Part shown: in pieces, positions 7,952-18,225 of the stretch
How positions within the stretch are numbered: position 1 is the stretch's first letter
How the letters are laid out: every line of letters starts with the position of its first letter
Source: Planctomycetota bacterium
Lineage (GTDB): Bacteria > Planctomycetota > SZUA-567 > H5-PLA8
Assembly (NCBI GenBank): GCA_015075375.1
Contig: JABTUM010000001.1
Span: forward strand, 1,607,201-1,671,200
Reading direction: 5' to 3'
Length of the DNA: 64,000 bases
Notes under the pieces: generated by a model
Databases searched by the model: none
What the model was told of the DNA's origin: nothing
What the model saw: the letters and a program-made list of their open reading frames with translations, nothing else
Position numbers and translations under genes: made by a program

Positions 7952-8683
7952 TCACTCTTCTTTCTTCCCCTTCGGCTGCGGCGATTTAAGCAGAGCGATG
8001 AATTTTAGGATATTCTCTTTTTCATCCGGCTTCGCGATTTCGGCGGCGTGGCCCAAGTCTTCCTCTGGCCCTCTGGCCATGCCCGTGGCCCAAGTCTCTC
8101 CGAAAACGTGATAGATGCCCCTAATTTTGCCCTCGTCCTTCGGCCGTATCCAGTCATTGGCTTCGCCTTTAGCGATTTGGGTGATGATGAAATGGCGCGC
8201 AATGAGGCCGTACTTAGCCAAGGCTTTTGCTACAGGCGGATAAAGAGCTTCGTTTACTTTATGGTTTCTTGATCCACTGAAATCTAGCCAAGGCTCTAAT
8301 GGAGTTCGCATCTCAAGGTATCGCCAAAATAAGGGCAAGTCCTGTGGATTACGTAGCTCACTCAATATCATCAGTGCTCTGAAACGTGCAATGTCACGAC
8401 CGTATCGAGCTTCGTCGTACTTGGTAATGTTCTGCCCGAAATCCTCCAATTTAGGGCTTGGCGCATTGACCATAGCGCGCAGCCCCACTTGCATACGTTC
8501 CAGTGTCCGGATAACGCTACCGGCAGAAGTGTTTTGCAGCCCCTCCTCCAAGAGAGCGTCCACGGCCGCATCAAGTTTTTCCGCGGGCTGGATGGGCGTG
8601 GGTTCGCCTGCTTGGATCAGCCCGCAGGCAGCCAAAAGCGGAAGAAGTAAATATCTACTATTCCGTTGACTTGAATTCTTCAT
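7952..8683 (-). CDS. Exported protein of unknown function
   Basis: A 243-residue protein. I prefer the second in-frame ATG (8683) because a GGAG site lies nine bases upstream; the ATG at 8689 is too close to it. The N terminus 'YLLLPLLAACGLIQAG' is a signal peptide, and 'LAAC' could be a lipobox, making it a candidate lipoprotein. The rest is helical and charged, without a family I recognise, and ends in a Lys/Glu tail. Its start overlaps the 3' end of the giant lectin/PKD gene by about 26 bases, so the two are translationally coupled and probably work together at the cell envelope. Confidence 0.7.
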   Translation of the reverse strand: MKNSSQRNSRYLLLPLLAACGLIQAGEPTPIQPAEKLDAAVDALLEEGLQNTSAGSVIRTLERMQVGLRAMVNAPSPKLEDFGQNITKYDEARYGRDIARFRALMILSELRNPQDLPLFWRYLEMRTPLEPWLDFSGSRNHKVNEALYPPVAKALAKYGLIARHFIITQIAKGEANDWIRPKDEGKIRGIYHVFGETWATGMARGPEEDLGHAAEIAKPDEKENILKFIALLKSPQPKGKKEE

Positions 8684-11600
8684 CTGCATTCACTCCGCCT
8701 TTGTGGTCAATGGCAGTTGCTTTTAACAAGATTCCTACAGGGTTACCGTTGAAGGCTGCCGGCAACTCAGGAACGACCACGTCCAAAGTTAAATCGGCAC
8801 CTAAATTCTCGAATCGGAGATCCCTATCGTCCTGATTCGGAGCCAATGGCGCGGAAGCCGACCATACAATCGACACAAAATTCTCGTCGGGATCGGAGGT
8901 CACGGCGGTGGCCTTTAACCGAAAGCGGTTATTGTCCAGCGCCGTCACCGCAAATGAAGTAATGGTGATGTCGGGAACTCGATTGAATGGAATGATCAGC
9001 GAGGAGCTATCCAGCGTGGCATTCGCCAAGTCCAGCCGAACGTTAACAACAAGACGACCGTCAGGTCTAGCCAACTTTTCTTCTATTGGCGCATTCTCCG
9101 GATGATTGGCGGGTGGCAACTGGTACGTATGCTCTATACTATGGCCTTGGCCGTTTTGCCCATCTCCAAAGCGCCACTCCACCGTTGAATTGACTGGCCG
9201 GTTGGCTACTTGCGCCGTGAACTGAATCGCGGCAGGGAAGTCGGTGATCTGCGGAGGCGTGGCCGTCGCGGTCAGAGACGGCGCATTGGGATTAGGTAGG
9301 CCTGATGCGGTGACCTCCGTAGTTCCTTCGCCGGCCTTGTTGTCGTCGTCTCCGCCTCGGATGACGATCTTGTCGTCCGCGTCTAAGGCTACATTGACGC
9401 GCGTGAACCAGTTCTTTACCGGTGAGCAACGTGCGCCTTGGTATTCGGCCCACTGCTGAAAATTGGCCCGATAAACACCAACCTTACCCACAACATCCAA
9501 AAAGCGCTTGTCGATTCCGGGCTCGTCGATGTCGTAGACGGTCCCCTTAGAAGATCCACTTTGTGGACTCTCGTCCGTCGCATGGGCACCCGAGGTGTCG
9601 TCCACATCGTTCGCGCCCTGGTTTACGACCGGTGCTATGGCCACGCCCGGCTGAGGCGGATTGGTAACCGTGGGATCGAAGCCCGCATACCGACGCTGCG
9701 AGACGATTTTCCGCCGGAAGTGGACAATTTCGCTGAAGTCCGGCGGCCTGACATGGCCCACGATTTCCACTAAGTTGCCTACGCCAGTGCCTTCGGTATT
9801 CGCGCCTCGCTTGAGTGGCGGTGTCCGGCCCAGTCCGACCGCGACGGGTATAAGTGCTCCGTTGTCCTCAGGGTCGGTCACGTTGCCGGACGTCAGGATG
9901 TCCACATCCACCCACAGGCAGGTGAAGCGGTCCGAGGCCAGCACCGCCGGTTTGCCGTCGAGGCGCGCAACCAGCAGGACGTCGCCAGTAGAAGCGCTGG
10001 GGCTGGGACCACCTTTCATGGCTATCACATGAGGACCGTTGGTTTCGAGAATGCGGCGGTTGCCGGCCTGTACTGGATCGAAGAGCGCTGCTCCACCGCC
10101 TGAAATCGGTTCGAAATTAAGAACGATGCGCTGCCCGGCCGCCAAGCCGTTGACGGTTACACTCACGTCGGGATTCAAGGTGCCGGTTCCTACTTCGACA
10201 GCGGACACCATTACGTGGCTAGTAGGGTCAACAATCGTTACTGTAGGCAAACCATCGCCGGTCACGATCTCCACGACGGCCGGATTGCTCGTGGCCGTTG
10301 AGGTGGGCGGAGCGCCAGGAGGGGTAACGGTGACCGTGACGGTGTACATGCCCGGTGCGACCGGAAGGTTGTCGGCTCCCTTACCGTCCCATTCCACCAC
10401 ACGAGGCCCATCCGTGACGCCAGCGATGAACGGGACTTCCTTCACGAGGTTGCCACCCGGATCCTTGACGACGAGGGTGCCGCCCAAGTCTGATCCCGCC
10501 GGCTTACTCGTCCTGCCGGTTGAAACCTCCGTCACCACCTCTATCTTGCCGCCCTGGACCACCGTCTCGGTCGTCGGTTTCTTTATTGTGACCGAGTAGA
10601 CGCTCACCTCGTTCTCGGCATTGACCTCCTGGCCGTCCAAGGGTTTTTTGACCTTGGCGACCAGTCTCGCGCCTTCCTGAGCCTGGAGATCGCCCGCGCC
10701 CGAAACCCCACCAGCCTCCACTATTTTGATGGGCCCGGAGACGTAAATCACCTGCCCATTCGCCTCGCTCTGCTTGGTAAGCACTAAGGTCAGCCGCTGG
10801 GACTCCGTTCCATCCGGCTTAATTACCGCCAAGGTTGACTCGACCGTAATGGCCGGAGCGTCCGCGCCCGGTGACGTAGCGTCGGCGCTAGTCATCCTGG
10901 CCCGCACGACGACAGTGTTACTGCCGGAAAGCCCCGCGCCACGACTCTGAAAGAGTAAGCTGGTGTTCGCGGTCTCCAGAAGCGCGACCGGTGCGTCCAC
11001 CACACCTAGGCGCTGCTCGGTCAGACGGGCCGAAAAGCGATCACGTCGGCCCGAATCGAAGTCCACTCCCGATGGCAGCATCAAACTCGTCTTCCCGTTC
11101 GGACTTTTGAAGTGGAGGGTGTCCTTGCCGGTCTCGATCAGTAGCGCCGGCGCCAATTCGAGTCCCGTTTTGTCCACGGCCAGCGCGAGCACGAGATCCT
11201 TTCGGTTCGGCGAAGGTTCCCCCATAAACAACAGGTTGAGACCGCGATCGGGACTCTTGAACGTGCGCGTATTCTTGCCGGTTTCGATGAGGCGGAAGCG
11301 GGTGTCGATGGCCAAGTAGCGAGTCGAAGTCAGGGTGAGTTCCATGTCGTCCACGCGGCGCGCGTCGATTACTGGTGGGCGCGTGACGCGCGCGCTCACG
11401 GTTCCATCGGTGCTGAAGAAATCCAGTGAGTCGGGCGTGCTTTCCGTCAGGAGCAAGTCTTCGGCGAAGCCGTCCTGGTTGCGGTCGAGTCGCATTTGGA
11501 TGGCGTCGATTCGCTCGGGCGACACCTCGATTGGTGAGGTGGCGTGGTTCCGGTTCTGTACGACCGCGGCCGGCGGGGAGGCGAAGCTCACCGTTACTAC

Positions 11601-13943
11601 GGTCCCGAAGCCTTGGCTGTCCACGGGCAATCCGTCGAGCTTATGGCCCAGAACGTCGAGCACCTTGTCTTCCGTGTCCACAATGACTGCCGAAGCACCC
11701 GTAGGAACAGCCAGGACGGAAATATCGGCCGTCGCACACACCTCGCTCCCCAACCCGGTTGCCACTTCCGCCCGTAGAGTTGTCATTCCTTCCGATAAAC
11801 CGGTCACGGGAATGGGGACGACCGCGCTAGCAGGCAAATTCGAAGATATGGACGCCTTCGTGGCATCCGTTAGGGAGAACGTGACGCTAGCAGCCGCGTT
11901 CGCTGGAACGATCGTCGCGACGGTAACCTCTGTTTCGCCAACCATTACAGCCAGCGCACCCGGTGTGAAGGTCACACCAACAACCAATACGCTCACGTGC
12001 CCTTCCGTCGAACCGGTCAGCGAAGATTCACCGTCGTTGTCCGTCACCACCAGTTCTGCCTCGTACTCACCCGGTGCGACCAGAATCGTGCTCACCAACG
12101 GATTAGAGGCTACGACGATGACCGGAGGTTGTGCCGGAGCCGTTAGGTTGGTCAAGGTCCATGTGTAGGTCACGATCTCTGGCGCAGGGCCGACGAGGTC
12201 TGTGTCGTGTGAGCCGCTCCCGTCCAGCGCCACCGTCCCGCCCGCGCAGATCACAGGCGTCGTCGTGGCCGCGATCGCCGTCGGCGGCAGCGTCATGGGA
12301 TCGGCGGGAACGACATTAACCGACATAAAACCTTGCCGGTCGGGTTCCGACTCAAGGTAGCCGAGAATCGACGTGCTGCCCACGCTAAGTCCGGTGGCTG
12401 CAATCGAAATAGATCCTGCTCCACCTCCGCCAGCTTCAAGGCCGATCGTTTCCGGGTTCGGCGTGGAGAATAATATTTCCCCTTCTGCGCTGGCCGGCAC
12501 CACCGTGGCCACCGTAACCAGGGTCTGCCCTACTGGAATCACCAGGTAATCGGGATCGAATAATACCCGCACCGCCTTGACGACCTGGCTCGTGGTGGCC
12601 GTTTCACCGTCGTTGTCCGTGACGGTTAACACCAAGTCGTATTCGCCAGGAGCCGTAGGATAGATCGACTGTATGGCTTCCTGCCCTTCGACGATGCTCG
12701 CGCGCTGTGCCGGGTTGGTCCGGCTCTTGAGGTTCCAGTTGTACCAACAAATCGCAGGGTCTTCTCCTTCGGTGTCGTTATCCGTTGAGAGGCCCGCGTC
12801 CAACCAGATCCCGCGTTCATCCAAGTAGAACGTCTCTGGCGTCGCTACGTTTACTGCCGTTGGCGGATGGGTTTCGGCGGGTGGCGGCGGCGGGCATTCG
12901 GAACTGCTGACGGTCACGAACATTGCTCCATTGTTATCGTTGTAAGCAAAAGCGATATCCGCAAACACGCCAACCATAGGACCATCGGCGGTGGCCGTCA
13001 CGGTGCCTCCTGCTCCCACGGCCATCCAGGCACTGCTGCCGGGCTCACGCACCGCGAACGTACCGAACAGCATCCCCGCAAACTCACCGCCGCCGATGGT
13101 TCCGAAGCCCGTGAAGCCGTTTGGGCCTGTATTAAAGGAAGGATCAGGGTCTTGCGCCCAAATACCGCTGGCCGTAATTGTGTAGGAAGTTCCCGCCACC
13201 GCGTTGGCAAAGATTTCTGCTCCGCCCATGGAAGTCGCGGGCACGATGGACTTTTGGTGGCAGCTCGAATCACCGATGTCGCGCTTGCCGGCCGCCGCTG
13301 CGGGCACTGTCGTTTCGGGGGCATGAATCGCGCTCCCCTCCTGAGTGGCGATCCACTGGAGGTCGGATAGCGCCTGCTGAACTACGATGGGCGCGGTCTC
13401 CGCATACCTGTCCACCACCAGATTCAGGTGCCGACGCGCCGACGCGAATTCCTTCCGCACCATCTCGCGATGAGCGTGCGAAAGGACCGTCAGGGCCGCG
13501 GCATGTTCCGGAGTCGGCTGTGGGCTGGCGGGGTTCTTCGCGGAGGTCGCCGCGGCTTCGGATGCGGCTACGTCACCGGCATGCAGGAGCGCCGCGTTCG
13601 CTTCTTCGTGGCGGCCCTGAGCGTCGTACAGGATGGCGCGATTCAACTGCGCATCCAAGTGCTGTTCAGGTCGAACCGCGTTTCGAACCAAAGCATCCGC
13701 AACCTTTAAGTTGCGTTGAAACTCTTGGACGCGCACATCGCTGGCCATTTTCCGCGATTCGGCGACTGGTGGGAGTGCCTTTGGCGCCTCTCCAGTGTGC
13801 TTAGCTTCTAGAACTGGAAACGCAGCGCGGCATTCCGGTTCTACGCTTTCTGGTGGCCTTGGCTCAACCGAAAAGCCGCCACCGAAGATGCACAGGCAAA
13901 TGGTTCCGATTACCACGCACAGGCCGACAGCGAGAGCACGCAT
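8658..13943 (-). CDS. Giant exported protein with lectin-like, PKD/Ig and FlgD-like modules
   Basis: A 1761-residue protein starting at 13943 behind a GAGGAGG site. Residues 1-25 are a signal peptide. Residues about 65-200 are helical and TPR-like. Residues about 238-348 resemble the calcium-dependent LecA/PA-IL lectin fold, ending 'AFAYNDNNGAMFVTV'. PKD-type beta sandwiches follow at about 360-460 and 550-660 (each with 'VTDNDGE') and near 1540-1600 ('VEWRFGDGQNGQG'). Between them are Ig-like segments ('VGETEVTVATIVPA') and a FlgD-like loop 'VEWDGKGADNLPVAPGMYTV' at about 1155-1175. Several repeats of 'LIETGKxTxxFKSP' type occur around 890-990. Such proteins act outside the cell as adhesins or carbohydrate binders. 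No C-terminal sorting signal is visible. The small exported protein downstream overlaps it. Confidence 0.8.
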   Translation of the reverse strand: MRALAVGLCVVIGTICLCIFGGGFSVEPRPPESVEPECRAAFPVLEAKHTGEAPKALPPVAESRKMASDVRVQEFQRNLKVADALVRNAVRPEQHLDAQLNRAILYDAQGRHEEANAALLHAGDVAASEAAATSAKNPASPQPTPEHAAALTVLSHAHREMVRKEFASARRHLNLVVDRYAETAPIVVQQALSDLQWIATQEGSAIHAPETTVPAAAAGKRDIGDSSCHQKSIVPATSMGGAEIFANAVAGTSYTITASGIWAQDPDPSFNTGPNGFTGFGTIGGGEFAGMLFGTFAVREPGSSAWMAVGAGGTVTATADGPMVGVFADIAFAYNDNNGAMFVTVSSSECPPPPPAETHPPTAVNVATPETFYLDERGIWLDAGLSTDNDTEGEDPAICWYNWNLKSRTNPAQRASIVEGQEAIQSIYPTAPGEYDLVLTVTDNDGETATTSQVVKAVRVLFDPDYLVIPVGQTLVTVATVVPASAEGEILFSTPNPETIGLEAGGGGAGSISIAATGLSVGSTSILGYLESEPDRQGFMSVNVVPADPMTLPPTAIAATTTPVICAGGTVALDGSGSHDTDLVGPAPEIVTYTWTLTNLTAPAQPPVIVVASNPLVSTILVAPGEYEAELVVTDNDGESSLTGSTEGHVSVLVVGVTFTPGALAVMVGETEVTVATIVPANAAASVTFSLTDATKASISSNLPASAVVPIPVTGLSEGMTTLRAEVATGLGSEVCATADISVLAVPTGASAVIVDTEDKVLDVLGHKLDGLPVDSQGFGTVVTVSFASPPAAVVQNRNHATSPIEVSPERIDAIQMRLDRNQDGFAEDLLLTESTPDSLDFFSTDGTVSARVTRPPVIDARRVDDMELTLTSTRYLAIDTRFRLIETGKNTRTFKSPDRGLNLLFMGEPSPNRKDLVLALAVDKTGLELAPALLIETGKDTLHFKSPNGKTSLMLPSGVDFDSGRRDRFSARLTEQRLGVVDAPVALLETANTSLLFQSRGAGLSGSNTVVVRARMTSADATSPGADAPAITVESTLAVIKPDGTESQRLTLVLTKQSEANGQVIYVSGPIKIVEAGGVSGAGDLQAQEGARLVAKVKKPLDGQEVNAENEVSVYSVTIKKPTTETVVQGGKIEVVTEVSTGRTSKPAGSDLGGTLVVKDPGGNLVKEVPFIAGVTDGPRVVEWDGKGADNLPVAPGMYTVTVTVTPPGAPPTSTATSNPAVVEIVTGDGLPTVTIVDPTSHVMVSAVEVGTGTLNPDVSVTVNGLAAGQRIVLNFEPISGGGAALFDPVQAGNRRILETNGPHVIAMKGGPSPSASTGDVLLVARLDGKPAVLASDRFTCLWVDVDILTSGNVTDPEDNGALIPVAVGLGRTPPLKRGANTEGTGVGNLVEIVGHVRPPDFSEIVHFRRKIVSQRRYAGFDPTVTNPPQPGVAIAPVVNQGANDVDDTSGAHATDESPQSGSSKGTVYDIDEPGIDKRFLDVVGKVGVYRANFQQWAEYQGARCSPVKNWFTRVNVALDADDKIVIRGGDDDNKAGEGTTEVTASGLPNPNAPSLTATATPPQITDFPAAIQFTAQVANRPVNSTVEWRFGDGQNGQGHSIEHTYQLPPANHPENAPIEEKLARPDGRLVVNVRLDLANATLDSSSLIIPFNRVPDITITSFAVTALDNNRFRLKATAVTSDPDENFVSIVWSASAPLAPNQDDRDLRFENLGADLTLDVVVPELPAAFNGNPVGILLKATAIDHKGGVNADEEFKSTE

Positions 13944-14083
13944 TCCATTGCCTCCTCTTCATCTAGTACCATATGCAGGGTTGCTAAATTAGCTTACGCC
14001 GGCAGCCTCGTACCTCCAGCAAATTGGACTAATTCTGTTTCGTCCCGTTCCAACTTTCTACTACCTACGTTTGCCGCCCTACG
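13944..14083. other. Upstream region of the giant exported protein gene
   Basis: This 140-bp stretch runs from the start of the giant gene to the left end of the IS66 element. It must hold that gene's promoter and is moderately AT-rich. No clear -35/-10 pair or operator was picked out. Confidence 0.35.
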
Positions 14084-14103
14084 GGGACCGTTCGTTTATC
14101 CCG
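14084..14103 (+). repeat. Left terminal inverted repeat of IS66-family element
   Basis: gggaccgttcgtttatcccg pairs with the reverse complement of 16533-16552 at 19 of 20 positions. It marks the 3' (tnpC) end of the element. Confidence 0.85.
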
Positions 14104-15640
14104 TGCCTGCGAGTTGAGCGGGTGAGCGGTCCGGCAGGCGATCACAGGGGCGGTAGTTGCTTTCAGCGGGAGGGCGGAGTTCCGGGCGCCGGCGTATCGG
14201 TGCCTGCGACGCGCCGGATGACATCGACGGGTACACGTACGATCGATGCCATGGGCGGGTCGCGGCTCCGGATCAGGTCCGTAGGCACCAGGGCGCTGCT
14301 TCATGCCCTCTCGTGCTTGCCGAGACAACCAGTTGCGCCGGCCCACGCCCACCACTTGGAACCCAGCTTCGCTCAGGTTGTTGTCCAGCCGCAGCCGGCC
14401 GTCTTCCAGGTACGAACGCGGACCATTGGTTGACCACGTAGTTCAGCGCCTTCTTGAGTTCAGGCTCACTGGCGGCCCGCGTCGCGCGCCGGGCCACCCG
14501 GCGCCGATGCGCGCCAGCAACGGACGTGCCGCCAACAGTCTCTTTCTTTAAGGCGCGCCTTTGGCGTCAGCTTCCGCTTCGTCCGCCGCGTCCTCCACGG
14601 CGTACAGCTTCCTGATCAGCTGCAGCATCGGCCTGGCCCGCATCGACCAGCGCCACTACTTCGAACTTCCGAGTTCACGTGCGACCAGCAGCCTACTTCC
14701 CGGCTACGCCGTCCGCAAACATGACCTTCAGTGGCCACGCGTCCACCTGCATGTACCCGTTGATGCGCCCAAGATCACGCGCGGCGTCTGCCGTGCGCGG
14801 AGGGGGTATGGAACCGATCTCCCCCGTTCTGCCCGTCCCGGCAGCACCCAGACCCGCACCGTATCGCAGACCCACTCGCCAGCACCGGCATCGACCGTAT
14901 CGTCGGCGAAGCGCGCCCGGACCAGCCGCGGATCGTCTCCTCCTGCGCTCCGCCAGCGGGTGCAGACCTGGGGCGCCCAGCCAGACCATCCACTGGCAGG
15001 GCGTCGAACGCGCGAGCGGTCGTTGGAGTTCCGCCTAGGGGCTGATGTCTCGATCCGTACAGCGTCACCTGGTTATGCAGCCAGGTCCGTAGCGATGCGC
15101 GCCAGTACGATCGGGCTGGCCGCGCACTTCTTGAAGACTTCGAGATCCCGCCCACCGTCGCCAGGCGCGTCTCGCCGTCGAGGGTCGATACCACCGGACG
15201 CCTTGATGACCTTCGGCTCGGGCCTCGGCAGGACCATCTTCGCACGGGCAGGTGGTCGATCCCCAGTAGCCGTGCGCCGGGTCGTAGTCGGGCGGGTCCC
15301 GCATCGGATCGAGCGTGTAGTCCTGACCTCGCGCGGCAGATGCGCGAGCTTGCGCGCCGCCGCGGCTCTTGCGCCGGGAAGAGCGGCCTGAGGGAGGCTC
15401 CTCGTCGTCCTCGCCGGAGCCGTCTTCGTCCTCACCGCCGTCGGATGCTTCCAGGCGCCGGGGCTGTCAGGTCCGCCAGGTCCAACAAGGGTTGGCCCTG
15501 GGCAGTTCCAGCCGCACGGCGCTGGAGCGATCCTTCTCGCGACGTACCTATCAGCAGCCGTTCCAGTTCCAGAATGCGTGATCTCGGCGCGCTTGCGGCG
15601 TTCCTCCGCTTGCACGCAACGCCGCACCAACTCGTCCGCG
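14100..15640 (-). pseudogene. tnpC: Broken IS66 transposase TnpC
   Basis: IS66 transposase motifs occur in the right order on the minus strand but in different frames: a 'RSRILELERLLIG' helix and a Cys-rich 'CPCEDG' knuckle (about 15.6-15.2 kb), 'VLPRPEPKVIKAS' (about 15.22 kb), 'INGYMQVDAW' of the catalytic core (14735-14764), 'LKKALNYVVNQW' (14420-14455) and the C-terminal 'VGRRNWL' (14326-14346). At least four frameshifts separate them. A full IS66 TnpC is about 500 residues, and the length of this stretch fits. No functional product can be made from this copy. Confidence 0.8.
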
Positions 15641-15699
15641 GCAAGGAAGAATCGCCGCCGCGCCTCATGCCTGTCAGACGAACGTGCGCGCGATTATCA

Positions 15700-15960
15700 T
15701 GCCGAAATCTGGGCTCAAACTGCCAGCGGCGGCGTGCGCATACGCGCGTTCCAGGCTGAAGCGCTTGCGCCGCCGGACGCCCTTCCACCCAACCCCTCCA
15801 GGAAAGCCACCTCCGCCGCATTCAGTTCCACGCCGGGTCCCTCGCAACGCGGCCACTTGAAGCGGTCCTGTTCGAGCAGCTGCTTGTACCAGATCGCCGA
15901 GACCTCGTGCGGTCGAAGTACAGGATCTTCAGCTTGTCGGCCACGTTTGTTCTTCAAAAC
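15700..15960 (-). pseudogene. tnpB: Broken IS66 accessory protein TnpB, C-terminal part
   Basis: The characteristic TnpB (Orf2) motifs are 'DKLKILYFDR' in one frame and 'IWYKQLLEQDRFKWP' plus 'ELNAAEVAFLEGL' in another, with a frameshift near 15905. These segments are almost unique to IS66 TnpB. It lies just upstream of tnpC as in intact elements. The N-terminal half of TnpB and any TnpA are not recognisable in 15960-16450. Confidence 0.8.
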
Positions 15961-16532
15961 AGTACAAAGGCCCGCTCAGCTGGGTCGGCCTGCAAGAGCT
16001 TCGCGTACCATCCCGCTCAAACCCGTGGGCAGAACGGCGCATGTCCGCGGACTCGCGCCAGGAAGATGCGCACCGTCGCCGGAATCAGGACCATCGCGCC
16101 GCGCCCGACAAGAGCCCCACCAGCTCCGCAGGCGCGAGACGGATGGACGCGCGAACGCAGCCGCACCCCGCCGCGTCATCGATCCTTCCGTAAGTCGCCC
16201 ACTCACCGGCAGGCCTCCGACAAGCGCACTGGCACGAGGCCGCGACGCTGCTCGCGCCGCGGGCCGGCCGGAAGCGTCCGCGCGGCGGCGCGGCCGAGCA
16301 TGTGTACCGCGCTCCGCCGCCCGCTTCAAACCGGCGCTTCCACCAGGAAAATGCTTTCGTAAGGCCGTGGCGACGGCAGGTAGGCCGCCTGGGTCAGACC
16401 GCTGCGCTTCCACGCCGACAAATGTCTTGCGCCAAACTGGCGGTCACCACCCGCTTGCCAGAATCCATCGCCCGCCCCCGATACGTGCGCAAACCAGGGG
16501 CGCAGACTACTTCACGATTACAACTCTGGAGA

Positions 16533-16552
16533 CAGGATAAACGAACGGTCCC
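16533..16552 (-). repeat. Right terminal inverted repeat of IS66-family element
   Basis: caggataaacgaacggtccc is the inverted partner of 14084-14103. The 84 bases inside it are duplicated at 7721-7819. Confidence 0.85.
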
Positions 16553-16614
16553 ATGTCAGGAGTTCTTGGGCGGCTGGCTCAAGCGCTATTACTGTGAATT
16601 GGTGATGCGCACGC

Positions 16615-16663
16615 AAAAGGGGACCGGTTGAGGGTCCGAATGTGCAAGTAAAAGGGGACCACC
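16615..16663. repeat. Short repeats resembling IS21-type terminal sequence
   Basis: Two copies of a similar word lie close together: 'gcacgcaaaaggggaccgg' and 'gtgcaagtaaaaggggacca'. Multiple short end repeats are typical of the left terminus of IS21-family elements, and an istA start follows 60 bp later. Confidence 0.5.
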
Positions 16664-16722
16664 TTACGCGTCCGGCCTGGTTTACTTGAGGATTTTCCTC
16701 GGTTGATTAGGGGGGCGAGGAG

Positions 16723-16914
16723 GTGCTAGCGGTGGAACAGTACGAACGCATCCGGCGGTTGGTGAAGGTCGAAGGGAAGAGCATCCGCGAAGCGGCCGGG
16801 AGCTTGGGGCATTCGCGGAAGACGATTCGCAAGGCGCTGGTGCACGCCAGCCCACCAGGCTATCGGCGCCAGGTTCCTGCTCCGCGGCCAGCGATCAGAC
16901 CGCCCAGCGCGTAA
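16723..16914 (+). pseudogene. istA: IS21-family transposase IstA, N-terminal fragment
   Basis: A GTG at 16723 follows GGCGAGGAG. The 63-residue frame reads 'EQYERIRRLVKVEGKSIREA' and then 'SLGHSRKTIRKAL', the helix-turn-helix that opens IstA. The frame ends at 16914 after a proline-rich stretch where a complete IstA would continue for several hundred residues into the DDE core. Neither the core nor IstB is found downstream, so this is a remnant of the element's left end. Confidence 0.7.
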
Positions 16915-17351
16915 AGACGGCCACCGCCGACGAAGCCAGACTGGCCGACGCGATTAAGATCATCCGCCGCGACCTCGCCGGCTGGTACGAACCGCCTCGG
17001 ACGGCACAGCAACCGAATACTGCGCTCCCCTCCCCTGCCCCAGGTGAGATCCTGCTTTCCTTCGAGACCCTCGCGGATGGACTGTCATCATCGACCAGCC
17101 CCCACACCTCCCCAGCGCGATCCGGCGTCCGTATCGACTACCTCGTCTGCCCCCGCGGCGAGACCTGTGATCTGCTTCGCCGTGAACGCGCCGGCCTACG
17201 CAGCACCGATCTGCTCCTGCTCTCCACGTCTGAGCCCGCGATGCTGGAGTTCTACGACGGAATAGCTTGGAATCCGAAATGGACGCTGACCAAGCGCCCG
17301 CAGGCGATTCGATTATTTCTAAATCAGAAAACCTGCGTGATCGCACCGTGA
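16896..17351 (+). pseudogene. Open frame without start codon, probable coding remnant
   Basis: One forward frame is open for about 150 codons and ends at TGA 17349-17351. It reads like real protein ('ATADEARLADAIKIIRRDL', 'IDYLVCPRGETCDLLRRERA', 'PAMLEFYDGIAWNPK') with coding-like third-position GC. The frame is open back to about 16707, where it overlaps the istA fragment in another phase, but it offers no ATG, GTG or TTG start. I do not recognise the family. The likely origin is a gene cut by the IS21 insertion. Confidence 0.4.
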
Positions 17352-18225
17352 GCCGTCACGGGGTGCGGGACGAATTCGACGAGGTCGGTTGGCACGACTC
17401 GATCCGAGGAACCTGCCCGAACAGCAACGAACGGATGCTGGAGGATTAGGGCGCGCGGCGGGGACGGCTCCGGCTGTCGTTCCTCCGCTTGCGGCGCTAC
17501 GGCTTATTCGACGGTTCCTTCATCCCTGTTCCGCCACGCGATGTGTTTTTGCATAGGACGCGCTCTACACGGTGCCGTGGTAGCCAAACCCACCGCCGCC
17601 CAACGGCCCCACTACGGCCTGATAGCTAAAAAAGGCGTTGGCGGCAAGACGTTAACCAACCCGTCAGGGGATTGCGCGGTGGCGAGCTGTACCATGGGCT
17701 TGTCGGTAAGAATTAGTTGTTGATAGAATGCTTGGGCGTGCGAGCGCGCCTCAGGAGATAATCACCTTGCGTATGGGGGCTGGAATTTCAGAGACATTCC
17801 GCGCCTTCTTGGCCGTGCCGAACCTTTCGGCAGCCCCCGTTGTCGTTAATAGGTCGGCTGGAAAAATCCCGGTACAAAACAGGTACGGGATAGCCCCACG
17901 AACACCTCTGATCTGACGGTGGGGTCAACCTCGCGAAACGACACGGCACAGATTGGTACGCGCCGAAATTAGATGGGCTACGATTGATCCATTACGCTGG
18001 GTGGGGACGCCAATAGAGTGCTGGGCGAAATTTAACACGATCCTTCCTGGAAACAACTTTGACCATGGAAACGGAGACCTGACTCTTAGTTCGATTCTGC
18101 CCACTTTGTTGTCATTGGGGTGAATTTGGCCGACTATGATGGATCAGAAACGCCCAGCATTCCGCCCAGACGATATATGTAGCTCATTTAACCACCTCCC
18201 GTTAAACCACTTGTGTGATTATAGG
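17352..18225. other. Gene-poor stretch in the mobile-DNA graveyard
   Basis: Only short frames of about 60 codons without ribosome sites occur on either strand. Composition alternates between GC-rich and AT-richer blocks, as expected for mixed relics. I see no supported gene, repeat or structured RNA until the tRNA-Leu fragment. Confidence 0.4.

Larger units (their letters stand above)
14084..16552 (-). mobile_element. Decayed IS66-family insertion element
   Basis: The element is bounded by inverted repeats: gggaccgttcgtttatcc at the left (from 14084) and the reverse complement ending at 16552 on the right, matching at 19 of 20 positions. The 2.47-kb length is normal for IS66. Inside, on the minus strand, pieces of TnpB and TnpC are found in order but in shifting frames. 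Flanking 8-bp sequences (gccctacg and atgtcagg) do not match, so no target duplication survives. Despite the broken genes the ends are well kept, suggesting either recent decay, mobilisation in trans, or sequence errors in a low-coverage repeat. Confidence 0.85.

Noticed and set aside
14076..16560. Target-site duplication around the IS66 element
   Set aside because: The flanking octamers gccctacg and atgtcagg do not match.
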